From an uncultured Bacillota bacterium (GTDB lineage Bacteria; Bacillota; Clostridia; Christensenellales; Borkfalkiaceae): a stretch of 36,991 bases of DNA. Shown piece after piece: positions 25,286-32,777 of this stretch; within the stretch, counting starts at the first letter, position 1; each line of letters starts with the position of its first letter. The notes under the pieces were generated by a model. It was not told the origin of the DNA and ran no database searches. It saw only the letters and a list, made by a program, of their open reading frames with translations. Both the position numbers and the translations under genes were made by a program. Location of the stretch: NCBI GenBank assembly GCA_949283775.1, contig CASDTU010000016.1, forward strand, positions 1 to 36,991, read 5' to 3'.

Positions 25286-26700
25286 ATAAATTTTGGACAA
25301 GAGTATTCCTGCTCGCGACAGCCTTTCTGCTCCTTTTGTTCTTTTCCAACGATTTCGGACTGATCGACATTCAAAAAACCTCGATCGTAACGGCGATCGG
25401 CATCGATACGTCCGAGCAGGAAGGAAAGATCGACGTAACCGCGCAAATCGCCATTCCCAGCGCGGGAGGAAACAGCAGCGCGGGAAACGTAACCATTCCG
25501 GCAGTTTCGACTATCGGCGAAGCCATTGCGGAATTTAACCGAAAAACAGGTTGGTATCCGACTTTGGTGCATTGCAGGTTGGTCATCCTCAGCGAGACTT
25601 GCGCCGACAACGACGTGTTCGGCTTTCTCGATTATTTCTTGCGCAGCGAATTCGTAGAAGATTCCTGCCTCGTAGCCGCCTGCCGCGGAAGAGCGGACGA
25701 ACTGCTCGCCGCACAGACTCCCGTCGGAGAACTCACTTCCTCCGCCATTACCAAAGTTTTATCTTCCGAAGCGCAAAAGACCGGGCTCGTCTGCGTGACA
25801 AACCTGCGCGATTTTGCAAAGGGGTACTTTTCCGTCTCCGAAAGCGGATACCTGCCCGTTCTTTCCATCAAGCAAGAGGCGGAAAGCAGCGGCCCGGACT
25901 CTTCGTCCTCTCCCGTCTTCGCCTGCGACAAATCCGGTCCGATCGAAAAAAACGAAACAACCGTCCGCCGCGCCGCACCGGCGGCCGAAACAGGCTTTTC
26001 GGCACAGCCGGCCCGAACTCGAAACAATTTTGATCGATTACGCGCGCCCAGCTTCTTTTTTTCACCGGGCATACAATATCTGCCCTTTCGCAGGTGGCGC
26101 CCCAATCGCAATCCCCTGCCCGTATCTACCGCGTCCCAAAGCCAGAACGGCCCGTCCGAACAGGCCTCTTCCGACAAAAAAGCGGATATCTTCGACGCGG
26201 CGCAGACGCTCTTGTTCTACCGCGGCAGGCGCGTGGAAATTTTAACGGAAGAAGAGACGCTCGCCTTCAATTTGGCGGATACTGCCACGGATTTTGCGTA
26301 CGGCGATGTCTCCGTTGTAGAAAACGGAGCAAAAGTCACTTACAATTTAAAAATAAAAATATCAAAAAAATCACAAAAACTTACCTTTCCAAACGGAAAA
26401 CCGGTCTTCACGTTTACGATCCGCGCCCATGCAAACGTCAACGACGCCGACCAGGCCTTTGACGTTCAAAAAATCGCAAGGACTTCGATCGTGCCGCCGC
26501 AGGTCCTTCGCGCGGCGGAAGCAAAGTTGCAGACGCAGCTTTCCAATATTCTGCAAAAAATACAGCAGACAAACTGCGACTTGTTTGAAATGAAGATCAA
26601 ACTGAAACGCTTTTATCCCAAACGGTACCAAAGTTTGCAAAACTCCATCTTTTCCGACGTTCAGATAAAATATGATATCAAATTCGATACCATGCACTGA
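25282..26700 (+). CDS. gerAC: Spore germination receptor C subunit (GerAC family), atypical
   Basis: C subunit of the germinant receptor, normally a lipoprotein. It has 472 residues, against about 370-400 usual. A hydrophobic N-terminus (7-21) is followed by IQKTSIVTAIGIDTSE, the family's first strand. The conserved core continues with WYPTLVHCRLVILSE and the YLPVLSIK segment near 190. It resumes at DIFDAAQTLLFYRGRRVEILTEEET (about 299-323) and runs to FYPKRYQS near the C-terminus. Two oddities stand out. No cysteine lies in a lipobox (LLFFSNDFG replaces the usual LxGCWD), so it is probably anchored by its uncleaved helix. Residues about 203-297 are a Ser/Pro/Arg/Asn-rich insertion with no domain. 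Confidence 0.85.
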   Translation: MNKFWTRVFLLATAFLLLLFFSNDFGLIDIQKTSIVTAIGIDTSEQEGKIDVTAQIAIPSAGGNSSAGNVTIPAVSTIGEAIAEFNRKTGWYPTLVHCRLVILSETCADNDVFGFLDYFLRSEFVEDSCLVAACRGRADELLAAQTPVGELTSSAITKVLSSEAQKTGLVCVTNLRDFAKGYFSVSESGYLPVLSIKQEAESSGPDSSSSPVFACDKSGPIEKNETTVRRAAPAAETGFSAQPARTRNNFDRLRAPSFFFSPGIQYLPFRRWRPNRNPLPVSTASQSQNGPSEQASSDKKADIFDAAQTLLFYRGRRVEILTEEETLAFNLADTATDFAYGDVSVVENGAKVTYNLKIKISKKSQKLTFPNGKPVFTFTIRAHANVNDADQAFDVQKIARTSIVPPQVLRAAEAKLQTQLSNILQKIQQTNCDLFEMKIKLKRFYPKRYQSLQNSIFSDVQIKYDIKFDTMH

Positions 26701-26706
26701 CAATCC

Positions 26707-26745
26707 GGCACAGAGTCTTTTTATCAAAAAGACTCTGTGCCCTTT
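26707..26745 (+). terminator. Terminator of the germination operon
   Basis: GGCACAGAGTCTTTTT (26707-26722) pairs perfectly with AAAAAGACTCTGTGCC (26726-26741), a 16-bp stem with a 3-nt loop, starting 6 bp after the gerAC stop. The following CTTTC is a weak T-tract, but the stem is very stable. Confidence 0.75.
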
Positions 26746-26811
26746 CACATATCCGTCATCCACATTTTGTCTGTTTATAACAATTTTTTATATTTTTTTT
26801 CAAAAAGCCCC

Positions 26812-26839
26812 TTGACAAACTGCGTTTTCGTGGTATAAT
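26812..26839 (+). promoter_or_regulatory. Near-perfect sigma-A promoter of the candidate long RNA
   Basis: TTGACA (26812-26817) and TATAAT (26834-26839) are both full consensus hexamers, separated by 16 bp. No protein-coding gene follows. The predicted start of transcription is near 26846. Confidence 0.85.
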
Positions 26840-26845
26840 AAAGGT

Positions 26846-27365
26846 GACCTAAGGGAAAGAATCTCTTACCTTTCCCGCGGTACAACTCAAATCCGAGGAC
26901 ACGTAGAAATGTTCTCTCCCAACACAAAATAATTTGCGGTGATTTCTTCCAAGGAAATGTGCACAGGGAATATCGTCGCAAGGGTAAAGAGAAAGGCGAA
27001 AAGGAAATTTCGATCGGGAACATGGAAGCGGAAGCAAAAGTTTTTTTCACACTTAGGCTATCGGAAAAGACTGCCGGAAATTCCAAAACTTTTGGTTCGC
27101 GTCTGAGGATACGGGAGGTACTGTATGTACAAATCAGACCTGAGAAAACTTGCTGAAACGGAGGGCGGTCCAATGTACTTATTTAGGAAGGGAATAGCAA
27201 AATAAGACAAAGTTTCCACTATTGCGGAAGATCAATGGCGCTGCAGGCAGGAGATTTCCGCTCCGATTATGGTTATTTTTTGAAACAAACGTCTTAGAAG
27301 TTCCTTAAAATTGAATAATTTTGACAACTCGCCCATGACACAGTTTGTGCCATGGGCTTTCTTCT
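26846..27365 (+). ncRNA. Candidate large structured non-coding RNA, about 520 nt, class unknown
   Basis: The stretch runs from a consensus promoter to an intrinsic terminator. The only open frames are a 65-codon plus frame and minus-strand shadows, none protein-like or with a good ribosome site. Local stems are frequent: GGGAAAG/CTTTCCC (26853-26859 and 26870-26876); ATTTC/GAAAT (26942-26946 and 26954-26958); CCAAA/TTTGG (27083-27095); GTCTGA/TCAGAC (27101-27106 and 27134-27139) enclosing GTAC/GTAC; and GCGGAA/TTCCGC (27224-27229 and 27256-27261). CTAAG (26849-26853) could pair with CTTAG (27293-27297) to close the body. Purine-rich GNRA-like loops occur (CGCAAG, CGGAAG). I do not see the conserved blocks of tmRNA, RNase P RNA, SRP RNA, 6S RNA or common riboswitches. 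A known large RNA class that I cannot recall (OLE, ROOL, GOLLD, raiA types) remains possible. Confidence 0.6.
27331..27365 (+). terminator. Terminator of the candidate RNA
   Basis: GCCCATG (27331-27337) pairs with CATGGGC (27351-27357). An inner CACA/TGTG extends the stem with one opposed mismatch around a GTT loop. TTTCTTCT follows. Confidence 0.8.
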
Positions 27366-27487
27366 ACGCAAACGCCCGCATCGTCCGAATGTTGCGCCAC
27401 GGGCCGTATCCTATGCAAACGCCCGTTCGCCCGATGATTGAGCTTCGGGCCGTATCCTATGTAAAAGTCCTTTTCGTTCGGATACGG
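27364..27487. repeat. Direct 46-47-bp repeats after the RNA terminator
   Basis: Units start at 27364, 27411 and 27457. The first two share CTA(C/T)GCAAACGCCCG at the start and CGGGCCGTATC at the end; the third is partial. CCGTATCC at 27450-27457 can pair with GGATACGG at 27480-27487. No gene is supportable in 27366-27872 on either strand. The remainder (27488-27670) is pyrimidine-rich with nothing recognisable. Confidence 0.85.
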
Positions 27488-27670
27488 AAATCGTTTATTT
27501 TCCCCTGCCAAACCTTTCAAAGCGCTCTATCGCGTGCGCCATTTCTTGCGCTTCCAAAATTTTCTCTGCGGAAATACAACTTTTTTTGCCTTCAAGTTGC
27601 CGACCCTTATTTGGTTTTTTCGCGCACAATGTATCCTTTTATGCGTTTTTATACTCTTATCTACCAATAA

Positions 27671-27718
27671 AAATGCGGAAGAGGTCTTGCCGATGGACGG
27701 CATACCTCTTCCGCATTT
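27671..27718 (-). terminator. Long hairpin, probable terminator of the glycosyltransferase gene
   Basis: AAATGCGGAAGAGGT (27671-27685) and ACCTCTTCCGCATTT (27704-27718) form a perfect 15-bp stem with an 18-nt loop. On the minus strand the stem runs into TTTTTATTGG, the better T-tract, which suits the gene ending at 27873. It may work in both directions. Confidence 0.65.
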
Positions 27719-27872
27719 ACTTTTCCTATACGATCCATTTCTTCTTTATTCAAAAAACAGCAAGCGGAGATTCGTCTCCTTGCCTTTTTACTTTGATTGT
27801 AAGTCCCGCTCGTTCCCCTTTAAAAGCAGGCGCGCCAGCCTTTAAAGGCCGCCGCGCGCGGCGCATACTGCC

Positions 27873-28811
27873 CTATTTGCGGAAAAGATCCTGTTCCGTT
27901 TCCTTTTCGATGTAAAGCGGACGGCTCTTGACCTGCGCATAGATCTTTTTAATATATTCGCTTTGAACGTACATTCCGAAAAACAGGCAAGCCGCGACAA
28001 AAAACAAGATCGGAAGCAGCACAAACAGCGATGAAACGTACGAATGCAACACCGCCTGCACAATGTCCGCCGCCACAAATCCGATACAGGCGAGGAAAAA
28101 CAAAATCGAAAAGAGCAGATTGATCTTTAAAGGGGCGCTCGTCGCGCTTTCGATGCCGCCGATCGCATAGCGCGTCAATTTTTTAAAGCTCCATTTCGTC
28201 GTCCCCTTGGCGCGCTCGACGTTTTCGTATTCCAGCCATTTTGTCTTGAAGCCCACCCAGCTAAACAGCTCCTTGCTGAAACGGTCTACTTCCGGCAGGG
28301 CTAAGATGGCGTCCGTCATTTTCCGCGTCATCATGCGAAAATCCCGCGCCCCGTCGACGATCTCCACTTCCGTCACTTTGTTAATCAGCTTATAAAACAG
28401 GCGGGCAAACGCACTGCGCAGTTTCGGCTCGTTTTTGCGCGTCGTTCTGCGGCAGCCGACGCAATCGTATCCTTCCTCTTCGATCCCCTTATACATGGAA
28501 CACAATAATGCAGGCGGATCCTGTAAATCGGCGTCCATCACCGCAACGAGATCGCCCGCCGCGTGTTTCAGGCCCGCGAACAGCGCTGCTTCCTTTCCGA
28601 AATTGCGCGAAAACGAAACGTAGCGGACCCGCTCGTCCTTCCCGGCAAGTTCGCGCAGGATCGAGAGCGTCGAATCCTTGCTCCCGTCGTCCACAAAAAC
28701 AAATTCCGTTTTCACGGGAAGCTCTTTTACGACCTCGCTCGTCTTTTCATAAAACAGAGGAATACATTCCTCCTCGTTATAACAGGGCACGACTATACTC
28801 AATTTCTTCAT
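27873..28811 (-). CDS. GT2 polyprenyl-phosphate glycosyltransferase (GtrB/DPM1-like)
   Basis: Transfers a sugar from a nucleotide donor to a polyprenyl phosphate carrier on the cytoplasmic face. It has 312 residues. The GT-A domain opens with LSIVVPCYNEEECI. DDGS at 41-44 and DADLQDPP at 93-100 are the nucleotide- and metal-binding motifs. VDGARDFRMM (152-161) and RAKGTTKWSFKKL (200-212) are typical of the GtrB/DPM1 group. Two C-terminal membrane helices (about 231-252 and 262-281) anchor it. The ATG at 28811 has AAGGAA upstream. It is divergent from a GtrA-family gene, with back-to-back promoters between them, so the two probably act in one cell-surface glycosylation step. The sugar is unknown. 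Confidence 0.9.
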   Translation of the reverse strand: MKKLSIVVPCYNEEECIPLFYEKTSEVVKELPVKTEFVFVDDGSKDSTLSILRELAGKDERVRYVSFSRNFGKEAALFAGLKHAAGDLVAVMDADLQDPPALLCSMYKGIEEEGYDCVGCRRTTRKNEPKLRSAFARLFYKLINKVTEVEIVDGARDFRMMTRKMTDAILALPEVDRFSKELFSWVGFKTKWLEYENVERAKGTTKWSFKKLTRYAIGGIESATSAPLKINLLFSILFFLACIGFVAADIVQAVLHSYVSSLFVLLPILFFVAACLFFGMYVQSEYIKKIYAQVKSRPLYIEKETEQDLFRK

Positions 28812-28857
28812 CTTTTTGCATTCCTTCCCTTTGCCGGATAAATTTCGCTATGGTATT

Positions 28858-28886
28858 ATTTTACCTTTTTTTTATTCGCTTGTCAA
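28858..28886 (-). promoter_or_regulatory. Promoter of the glycosyltransferase gene
   Basis: On the minus strand TTGACA (28886-28881) and TAAAAT (28863-28858) are 17 bp apart. Confidence 0.8.
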
Positions 28887-28897
28887 CCCCAAAGCAA

Positions 28898-28926
28898 TTG
28901 ACAGTTTTGCCGAAAGCTCGTATAAT
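28898..28926 (+). promoter_or_regulatory. Consensus promoter of the GtrA-family gene
   Basis: TTGACA (28898-28903), a 17-bp spacer and TATAAT (28921-28926) give a perfect sigma-A promoter. Its -35 is only 11 bp from the -35 of the divergent promoter. Confidence 0.88.
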
Positions 28927-28987
28927 AGGAGAAAGATTCGAAGCGCTGAAAAACAGTGCGATCCAATTTATCTCTTTCGGAGAAACA

Positions 28988-29635
28988 ATGCATAAAATCA
29001 AGATTTTTTTAAAGAGCGAATTGTTCAAGGAATTGGTACGGTTCGTGATCGTGGGCGGCCTGGCAACCGTAGCGGATTTTCTGACGATGAGTTTTGTCCT
29101 GTACCTGATGCAACCCGCCATTTATCCGGATTTCCTCTCGATCTTTTTGGGCGGAACGCAGGATCCGAAAACACTCGCCACCGTCGTCGGAACGGGGAGC
29201 GGCTTTTTGATCGGTCTCGCCGTCAATTACATCCTTTCCGTCTTCTTTGTATACAAGGAAAAAGGAAACTCAAAGACGTTACAAGGCTTTTTGCTCTTCG
29301 CCGTTTTATCCTTCGGCGGATTTTTGATCCACGTTCTCGGTATGTACCTCGGCTATGACCTCTTGCATATCAACGAATGGCTGATCAAAATTTTCTTGAC
29401 CGCCGTCGTCCTCGTCTATAATTATCTGACAAGAAAATTCTTCATCTTTAAAAAATCGTCGGCGGAAAAATCGGCAGTAAAAACAAATTCCGCCGAAGTG
29501 CAAGATGCAGATTTGCAGACAAAAACAGCCCCGCAGCAGAGTACACAGGAATTTTTTGCAAAGCAGGAACCGATTTCCGACAGCCTTTTAAAAAAGACCG
29601 CTCCGGCAGATACGAACGATCGCCGCGCAGGTTGA
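28988..29635 (+). CDS. GtrA-family membrane protein
   Basis: A 215-residue protein of the GtrA family (PF04138-like), proposed to flip polyprenyl-linked sugars across the membrane. Four helices lie at about 16-41, 66-87, 96-118 and 128-148. The family pattern is visible: ELVRFVIVGGLATVADFL at 14-31, GLAVNYILSVFFVY, and a final YNYLTRKFFIFK (about 142-153). The C-terminal 60 residues are a Lys/Thr/Gln-rich hydrophilic tail. The ATG at 28988 has CGGAG 6 nt before it and lies downstream of the promoter at 28898-28926. The frame opens far upstream, but that part overlaps the divergent gene and the promoter and is not used. It pairs with the divergent glycosyltransferase. Confidence 0.9.
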   Translation: MHKIKIFLKSELFKELVRFVIVGGLATVADFLTMSFVLYLMQPAIYPDFLSIFLGGTQDPKTLATVVGTGSGFLIGLAVNYILSVFFVYKEKGNSKTLQGFLLFAVLSFGGFLIHVLGMYLGYDLLHINEWLIKIFLTAVVLVYNYLTRKFFIFKKSSAEKSAVKTNSAEVQDADLQTKTAPQQSTQEFFAKQEPISDSLLKKTAPADTNDRRAG

Positions 29636-29715
29636 TTTTTAAAAAATTATTTTGCTGTTCAAGATCCCTTTCCCGAAAATTCTGTCAAAGAAACGTTTTG
29701 CCTCTTTTCAGGCAA

Positions 29716-29754
29716 ACGGGACGTGCGCAAAATGCGCACGTCCCGTCTTTTTTT
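29716..29754 (+). terminator. Terminator of the GtrA-family gene
   Basis: ACGGGACGTGCGC (29716-29728) and GCGCACGTCCCGT (29734-29746) form a perfect 13-bp stem with a 5-nt loop, followed by C and seven T. Confidence 0.92.
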
Positions 29755-29781
29755 CGGCTATTTTTTTGATCGCCCGATTCT

Positions 29782-30843
29782 TTATCCTACAATGCGGATC
29801 TTTACACCGCTTTCGGGAAGAAAATTTAAAAACAAGTCCGCATACTCTTCGTGCTTGAACGCACTCTCGGATACGGTGATCTCCGTATCGCTCGCTTCGA
29901 TCTTTGCGCCCACCGTATTGAAGATCCCCCAATAATAGTTCTCCGTCGTGTATCCATCTTCCGCAAAGCCCTTCTTTTCCGCCCCGGCAAAATCGATCGT
30001 TACGCTTTTAAATTTGATCAAAGACGTTTCATTGCAGCCGCTGAAAGTCATTCTCCCGTATTGCATCTCGACGTTTTCAAATGTCGCCGTTTTGCCTTCA
30101 AACGCATTTAAAAAGATCGAACCGGCAAATTTCGGATCCCCTTCGGGCGGGGCGATCATGCTGTTCGACAATACAAAATTATCCCCGCCTACAACTTCGA
30201 TCACCTTGTTCACGTCCGTTTTGCTGACAAGATTCAGCCCGTCCAAAACAACGTCGTTCCCGAAAACCGTAATGAAGTTCTGCTTTGCCCATATGCCGTT
30301 CTCGCTGCCGATACTGCTCGTAAGCGTCAGCCGATCTATGCCGTAAATCCTAAGATTGTTTGCTGTGATCGCAAAATACCAGCCCGTTGCTCCCTCCACG
30401 GTCCTCTCTTCGTCGGGCGCAATATCGTATGTTCCGCCCAGAACCGCCCAAGTCTGATTGTCCGCCTGATTCGCGCGCGCCTCTTCCAGCTCTTTGGCGT
30501 TTTTCACGATCACGTCCGCCACAAGCACCTCAAATTCGTACGCAAACCCTTCATAGCTTACTTTCACGGTTTGATATCCCGTCTTTACCTTGTCATAACC
30601 GCTGATCATGGACGCCTCTGCGGGTACGGGCGCACTGCTCGTGCCGTCGCTGAACACGACGGCTACGGTAAGATCTTCGATCTCCGTTCCGACAAGCAGC
30701 GCCTTCTCTTCCAAAACCGCACCGCTCACGGTGATCCCTACCGCGGTAATTTTTTCCTCTTCGCCGCTCTCTTCGCAAGCCGCCAAAAAAACACAGCCCA
30801 GCACAAGAAAAGCCGCCAAAACCAGATGAAATACTTTATTCAT
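29782..30843 (-). CDS. Lipoprotein with Ig-like domain and probable beta-helix
   Basis: A 353-residue predicted surface lipoprotein. The signal peptide ends at a lipobox LAAC with the modified cysteine at 23; an earlier C17 is less likely. Residues about 31-110 match a bacterial Ig-like group 3 domain (LTVAVVFSDGTSS, then GYDKVKTGYQTVKVSYEGFAYEFEV). From about 115 to 353 there are repeated short strands (VKNAKELEEA, NNLRIYGIDRLTLTSS, NFITVFGNDVVLDGLNLVS, NFVLSNSMI) suggestive of a right-handed parallel beta-helix as in pectate lyase-like proteins. No catalytic residues are recognised. Carbohydrate or surface binding is inference. The ATG at 30843 has AAGGAG upstream; a longer frame to 30903 overlaps the promoter. 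Confidence 0.82.
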   Translation of the reverse strand: MNKVFHLVLAAFLVLGCVFLAACEESGEEEKITAVGITVSGAVLEEKALLVGTEIEDLTVAVVFSDGTSSAPVPAEASMISGYDKVKTGYQTVKVSYEGFAYEFEVLVADVIVKNAKELEEARANQADNQTWAVLGGTYDIAPDEERTVEGATGWYFAITANNLRIYGIDRLTLTSSIGSENGIWAKQNFITVFGNDVVLDGLNLVSKTDVNKVIEVVGGDNFVLSNSMIAPPEGDPKFAGSIFLNAFEGKTATFENVEMQYGRMTFSGCNETSLIKFKSVTIDFAGAEKKGFAEDGYTTENYYWGIFNTVGAKIEASDTEITVSESAFKHEEYADLFLNFLPESGVKIRIVG

Positions 30844-30873
30844 TGTTTGTCTCCTTTGCTTTGATCCTTTTCC

Positions 30874-30903
30874 ATCATATCGGCTCGCGCACAAACTTGT
30901 CAA
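30874..30903 (-). promoter_or_regulatory. Promoter of the lipoprotein gene
   Basis: On the minus strand TTGACA (30903-30898) and TATGAT (30879-30874) are 18 bp apart, ending 30 bp before the start codon. Confidence 0.75.
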
Positions 30904-31038
30904 GCAAACAGCTTTGCCAAATTCTGCAAGCCCCGTTCAAAAAAGAGCGGATTTCGTTTCCGCCCTGCCGCGCGCTCGCTTTTCTTCAATCGCAAACGCC
31001 CCGTCCGCGCAAAAATTTTGCACCTTTTTTCAGCTTTT

Positions 31039-31081
31039 GCCGCGCGTTAAAAAATCGCGCACGATTTTTTTAACGCGCGGC
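31039..31081. other. Very long hairpin in the lipoprotein/oxidoreductase spacer
   Basis: GCCGCGCGTTAAAAAATCG pairs with CGATTTTTTTAACGCGCGGC across a CGCA loop, about 19 bp with one bulged T. CTTTCTG follows on the plus strand, which is not a good T-tract. No transcript obviously ends here. The 30904-31498 spacer has no gene; it holds this hairpin, the repeats at 31092 and the terminator at 31270. Confidence 0.7.
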
Positions 31082-31091
31082 TTTCTGCCCT

Positions 31092-31229
31092 GCACAATTT
31101 TCCGGCGGTTTTTTGCCTGCGGCATGAAGCAGCATACAATTTTCCTGCAATTTTTATGCGGCATGCGGCGGCATACAATTTTTCGGCGGTTTTTGCCTGC
31201 GGCATGCGGCGGCATACAATTTTTCGGCG
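31092..31229. repeat. Four imperfect ~40-bp direct repeats
   Basis: Units begin at 31092, 31132, 31171 and 31212. Each starts GCATACAATTTT (the first GCACAATTTT); the fullest copies continue CGGCGGTTTTTGCCTGCGGCATGCGGCG. The last copy is partial. No coding frame is maintained. Confidence 0.85.
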
Positions 31230-31269
31230 AAACACGGCGCCGCTGTTTCCCTGCGGCTTTACATCGACG

Positions 31270-31310
31270 CAAAAAAAACGCTCTGTCATTTTCAGAGCGC
31301 TTTTTTTTTG
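31270..31310 (-). terminator. Bidirectional terminator after the oxidoreductase operon
   Basis: CGCTCTG (31279-31285) and CAGAGCG (31293-31299) enclose TCATTTT and are flanked by eight A on the left and nine T on the right. It therefore works on either strand. It suits the minus-strand operon ending at 31499. Confidence 0.8.
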
Positions 31311-31498
31311 CAGCCGTATGAACGGCAAAAAATTCAATTTTGAAAAGTAACTTTATTTTTAAAAAACTTTATGGTAAAATAAAAAATCGTATTCTAACAA
31401 AGGTCCTTCTATTCAAAGAGATCTCACATTTTTTAAACCGGTCCCGTTTCACTCCGAAAGACTTTGCCTATGCGCGCCCATTCCAACGAACGGTGCGT

Positions 31499-32035
31499 TT
31501 ACTGCCTTTCTGCCGCGTTCAGCCCCGCGCGAAACGCCTTTTCGTTCACCTCGCAGACAGCCGGTTTCCCCACAAATTTTTCGCGAAGACAATTTAAAAT
31601 GCTGCGCTCTTTCACGATCCCCGTAACGGCGCAAAGCGCTCCCATCATGACCATGTTCGCCGAACGGACATCTCCCGCTTCCATTGCAAGGTCGTTTGCC
31701 GGAATATCGTATACGCGCACGTCGTCCCGGCCAGCGTAACAGTCGGAAATGCTTCCGTTGACCAGAACAACTCCCCCTGATCTGACTCTGGAAGTAAATT
31801 TGTGAAAACTCGGCCCGTTCATAGCGATCAGCACGTCCGGAACATTGCACAGCGGCGAAGAGATCTCTTCTTCGGAGATAATGACCGAGCAGTTCGCCGT
31901 ACCGCCGCGCATTTCGGGGCCGTACGCCGGAAGATAGGAAACCTCCTTCCCCTCATGCAGTCCGCTCTCCGCCAGAAATTTCCCGGCGCTGAGAACGCCC
32001 TGTCCGCCTTGCCCTGCCAATAAAATTTTAATCAT
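31499..32035 (-). CDS. korC: 2-oxoacid:ferredoxin oxidoreductase, gamma subunit
   Basis: Gamma subunit of a CoA-dependent 2-oxoacid:ferredoxin oxidoreductase, which oxidatively decarboxylates a 2-oxoacid to acyl-CoA and reduces ferredoxin. It has 178 residues. AGQGGQGV at 7-14 and [15 protein letters not shown] at 35-49 are the family hallmarks. The ATG at 32035 has GGAGGG upstream and overlaps the beta-subunit end by 8 bp, implying coupled translation. Substrate (2-oxoglutarate or branched-chain 2-oxoacids) cannot be set from sequence by eye, so the kor name is provisional. Confidence 0.9.
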   Translation of the reverse strand: MIKILLAGQGGQGVLSAGKFLAESGLHEGKEVSYLPAYGPEMRGGTANCSVIISEEEISSPLCNVPDVLIAMNGPSFHKFTSRVRSGGVVLVNGSISDCYAGRDDVRVYDIPANDLAMEAGDVRSANMVMMGALCAVTGIVKERSILNCLREKFVGKPAVCEVNEKAFRAGLNAAERQ

Positions 32036-32777
32036 CTTTTCCCTCCGATTTATCCCGATACACGCCGAGCGGGAAGGTCTTCGTACACTCTTCCCCCATA
32101 AACCGCAGCGCCTCCACAGGACTCATATGCCAGTTCGTAGGACAGGATACCAACACTTCGACAAAGGTATACCCTCTGCCTTCCGCCTGAAATTGAAGCG
32201 CCTTTTTGATCGCCTTTTTCGCCGCAAAGACGTGTTTGACGTCCTGCGTAGACACGCGCTCGATATAATACGGCGCATCCAGCGTGGCGAGAAGCTCGCA
32301 GATTCGTATGGGATAGCCGTTCACCGCGGGATCCCTGCCGTTTTGGCACGTCGTCGCCTTCTGTCCTAAGAGCGTCGTGGGCGCCATTTGTCCGCCCGTC
32401 ATGCCGTAAATGCTGTTGTTGATGAATATGATCGTGATATTTTCGCCGCGCGCCGCCGCATGGACCGTTTCCGCCATACCGATGGAGGCAAGGTCCCCGT
32501 CGCCCTGGTACACGAATACCGTCCGATCGGGCAGACAGCGCTTGATTCCCGTCGCTACCGCCGGCGCCCGTCCGTGCGCCGCTTCCTGCATATCGCAATT
32601 GAAATAATCGTACGCAAAGACCGCGCAGCCCACCGGTGCGATCCCGATGCACTTTTCCTGCAAACCGAGCTCTTCGATACTCTCCGCCACCAGACGGTGT
32701 ACGATCCCGTGTGTACAGCCCGGACAATAATGCAGGTGCGCGTCCGTCAGCATCTTTGTCTTTTGGAATACTTTCAT
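32028..32777 (-). CDS. korB: 2-oxoacid:ferredoxin oxidoreductase, beta subunit (TPP-binding)
   Basis: Catalytic thiamine-diphosphate subunit. It has 249 residues. HYCPGC (C18 and C21), C51 and C212 are positioned as ligands for a 4Fe-4S cluster as in KorB/VorB. The TPP and Mg motif is GDGDLASIG at 92-100, completed by NN at 120-121, and the typical [12 protein letters not shown] follows. The ATG at 32777 has GGAGGG upstream and overlaps the alpha stop by 4 bp. Length excludes a pyruvate:ferredoxin oxidoreductase of the single-chain kind. Confidence 0.93.
   Translation of the reverse strand: MKVFQKTKMLTDAHLHYCPGCTHGIVHRLVAESIEELGLQEKCIGIAPVGCAVFAYDYFNCDMQEAAHGRAPAVATGIKRCLPDRTVFVYQGDGDLASIGMAETVHAAARGENITIIFINNSIYGMTGGQMAPTTLLGQKATTCQNGRDPAVNGYPIRICELLATLDAPYYIERVSTQDVKHVFAAKKAIKKALQFQAEGRGYTFVEVLVSCPTNWHMSPVEALRFMGEECTKTFPLGVYRDKSEGKDD

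Noticed and set aside
25551..26245. Alternative frames across the gerAC insertion that might indicate a frameshift
   Set aside because: The main frame is continuous and the conserved core resumes in it. The other frames are Arg/Pro-rich and show no GerAC similarity.
26866..26890. Minus-strand GTACCGCG motif similar to the T-box antiterminator core
   Set aside because: The AGGGUGG part is missing, no specifier hairpin is seen, and no aminoacyl-tRNA or amino-acid gene lies downstream on that strand.
26775..27173. Minus-strand 132-codon frame across the candidate RNA
   Set aside because: No ribosome site, composition unlike a protein, and it runs against the strong plus-strand promoter and terminator.
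26846..27365. Identification of the long RNA as tmRNA, RNase P RNA or SRP RNA
   Set aside because: No tRNA-like ends, no tag frame, no GAGGAAAGUCC-type RNase P core and no SRP Alu or tetraloop signature could be found by eye.
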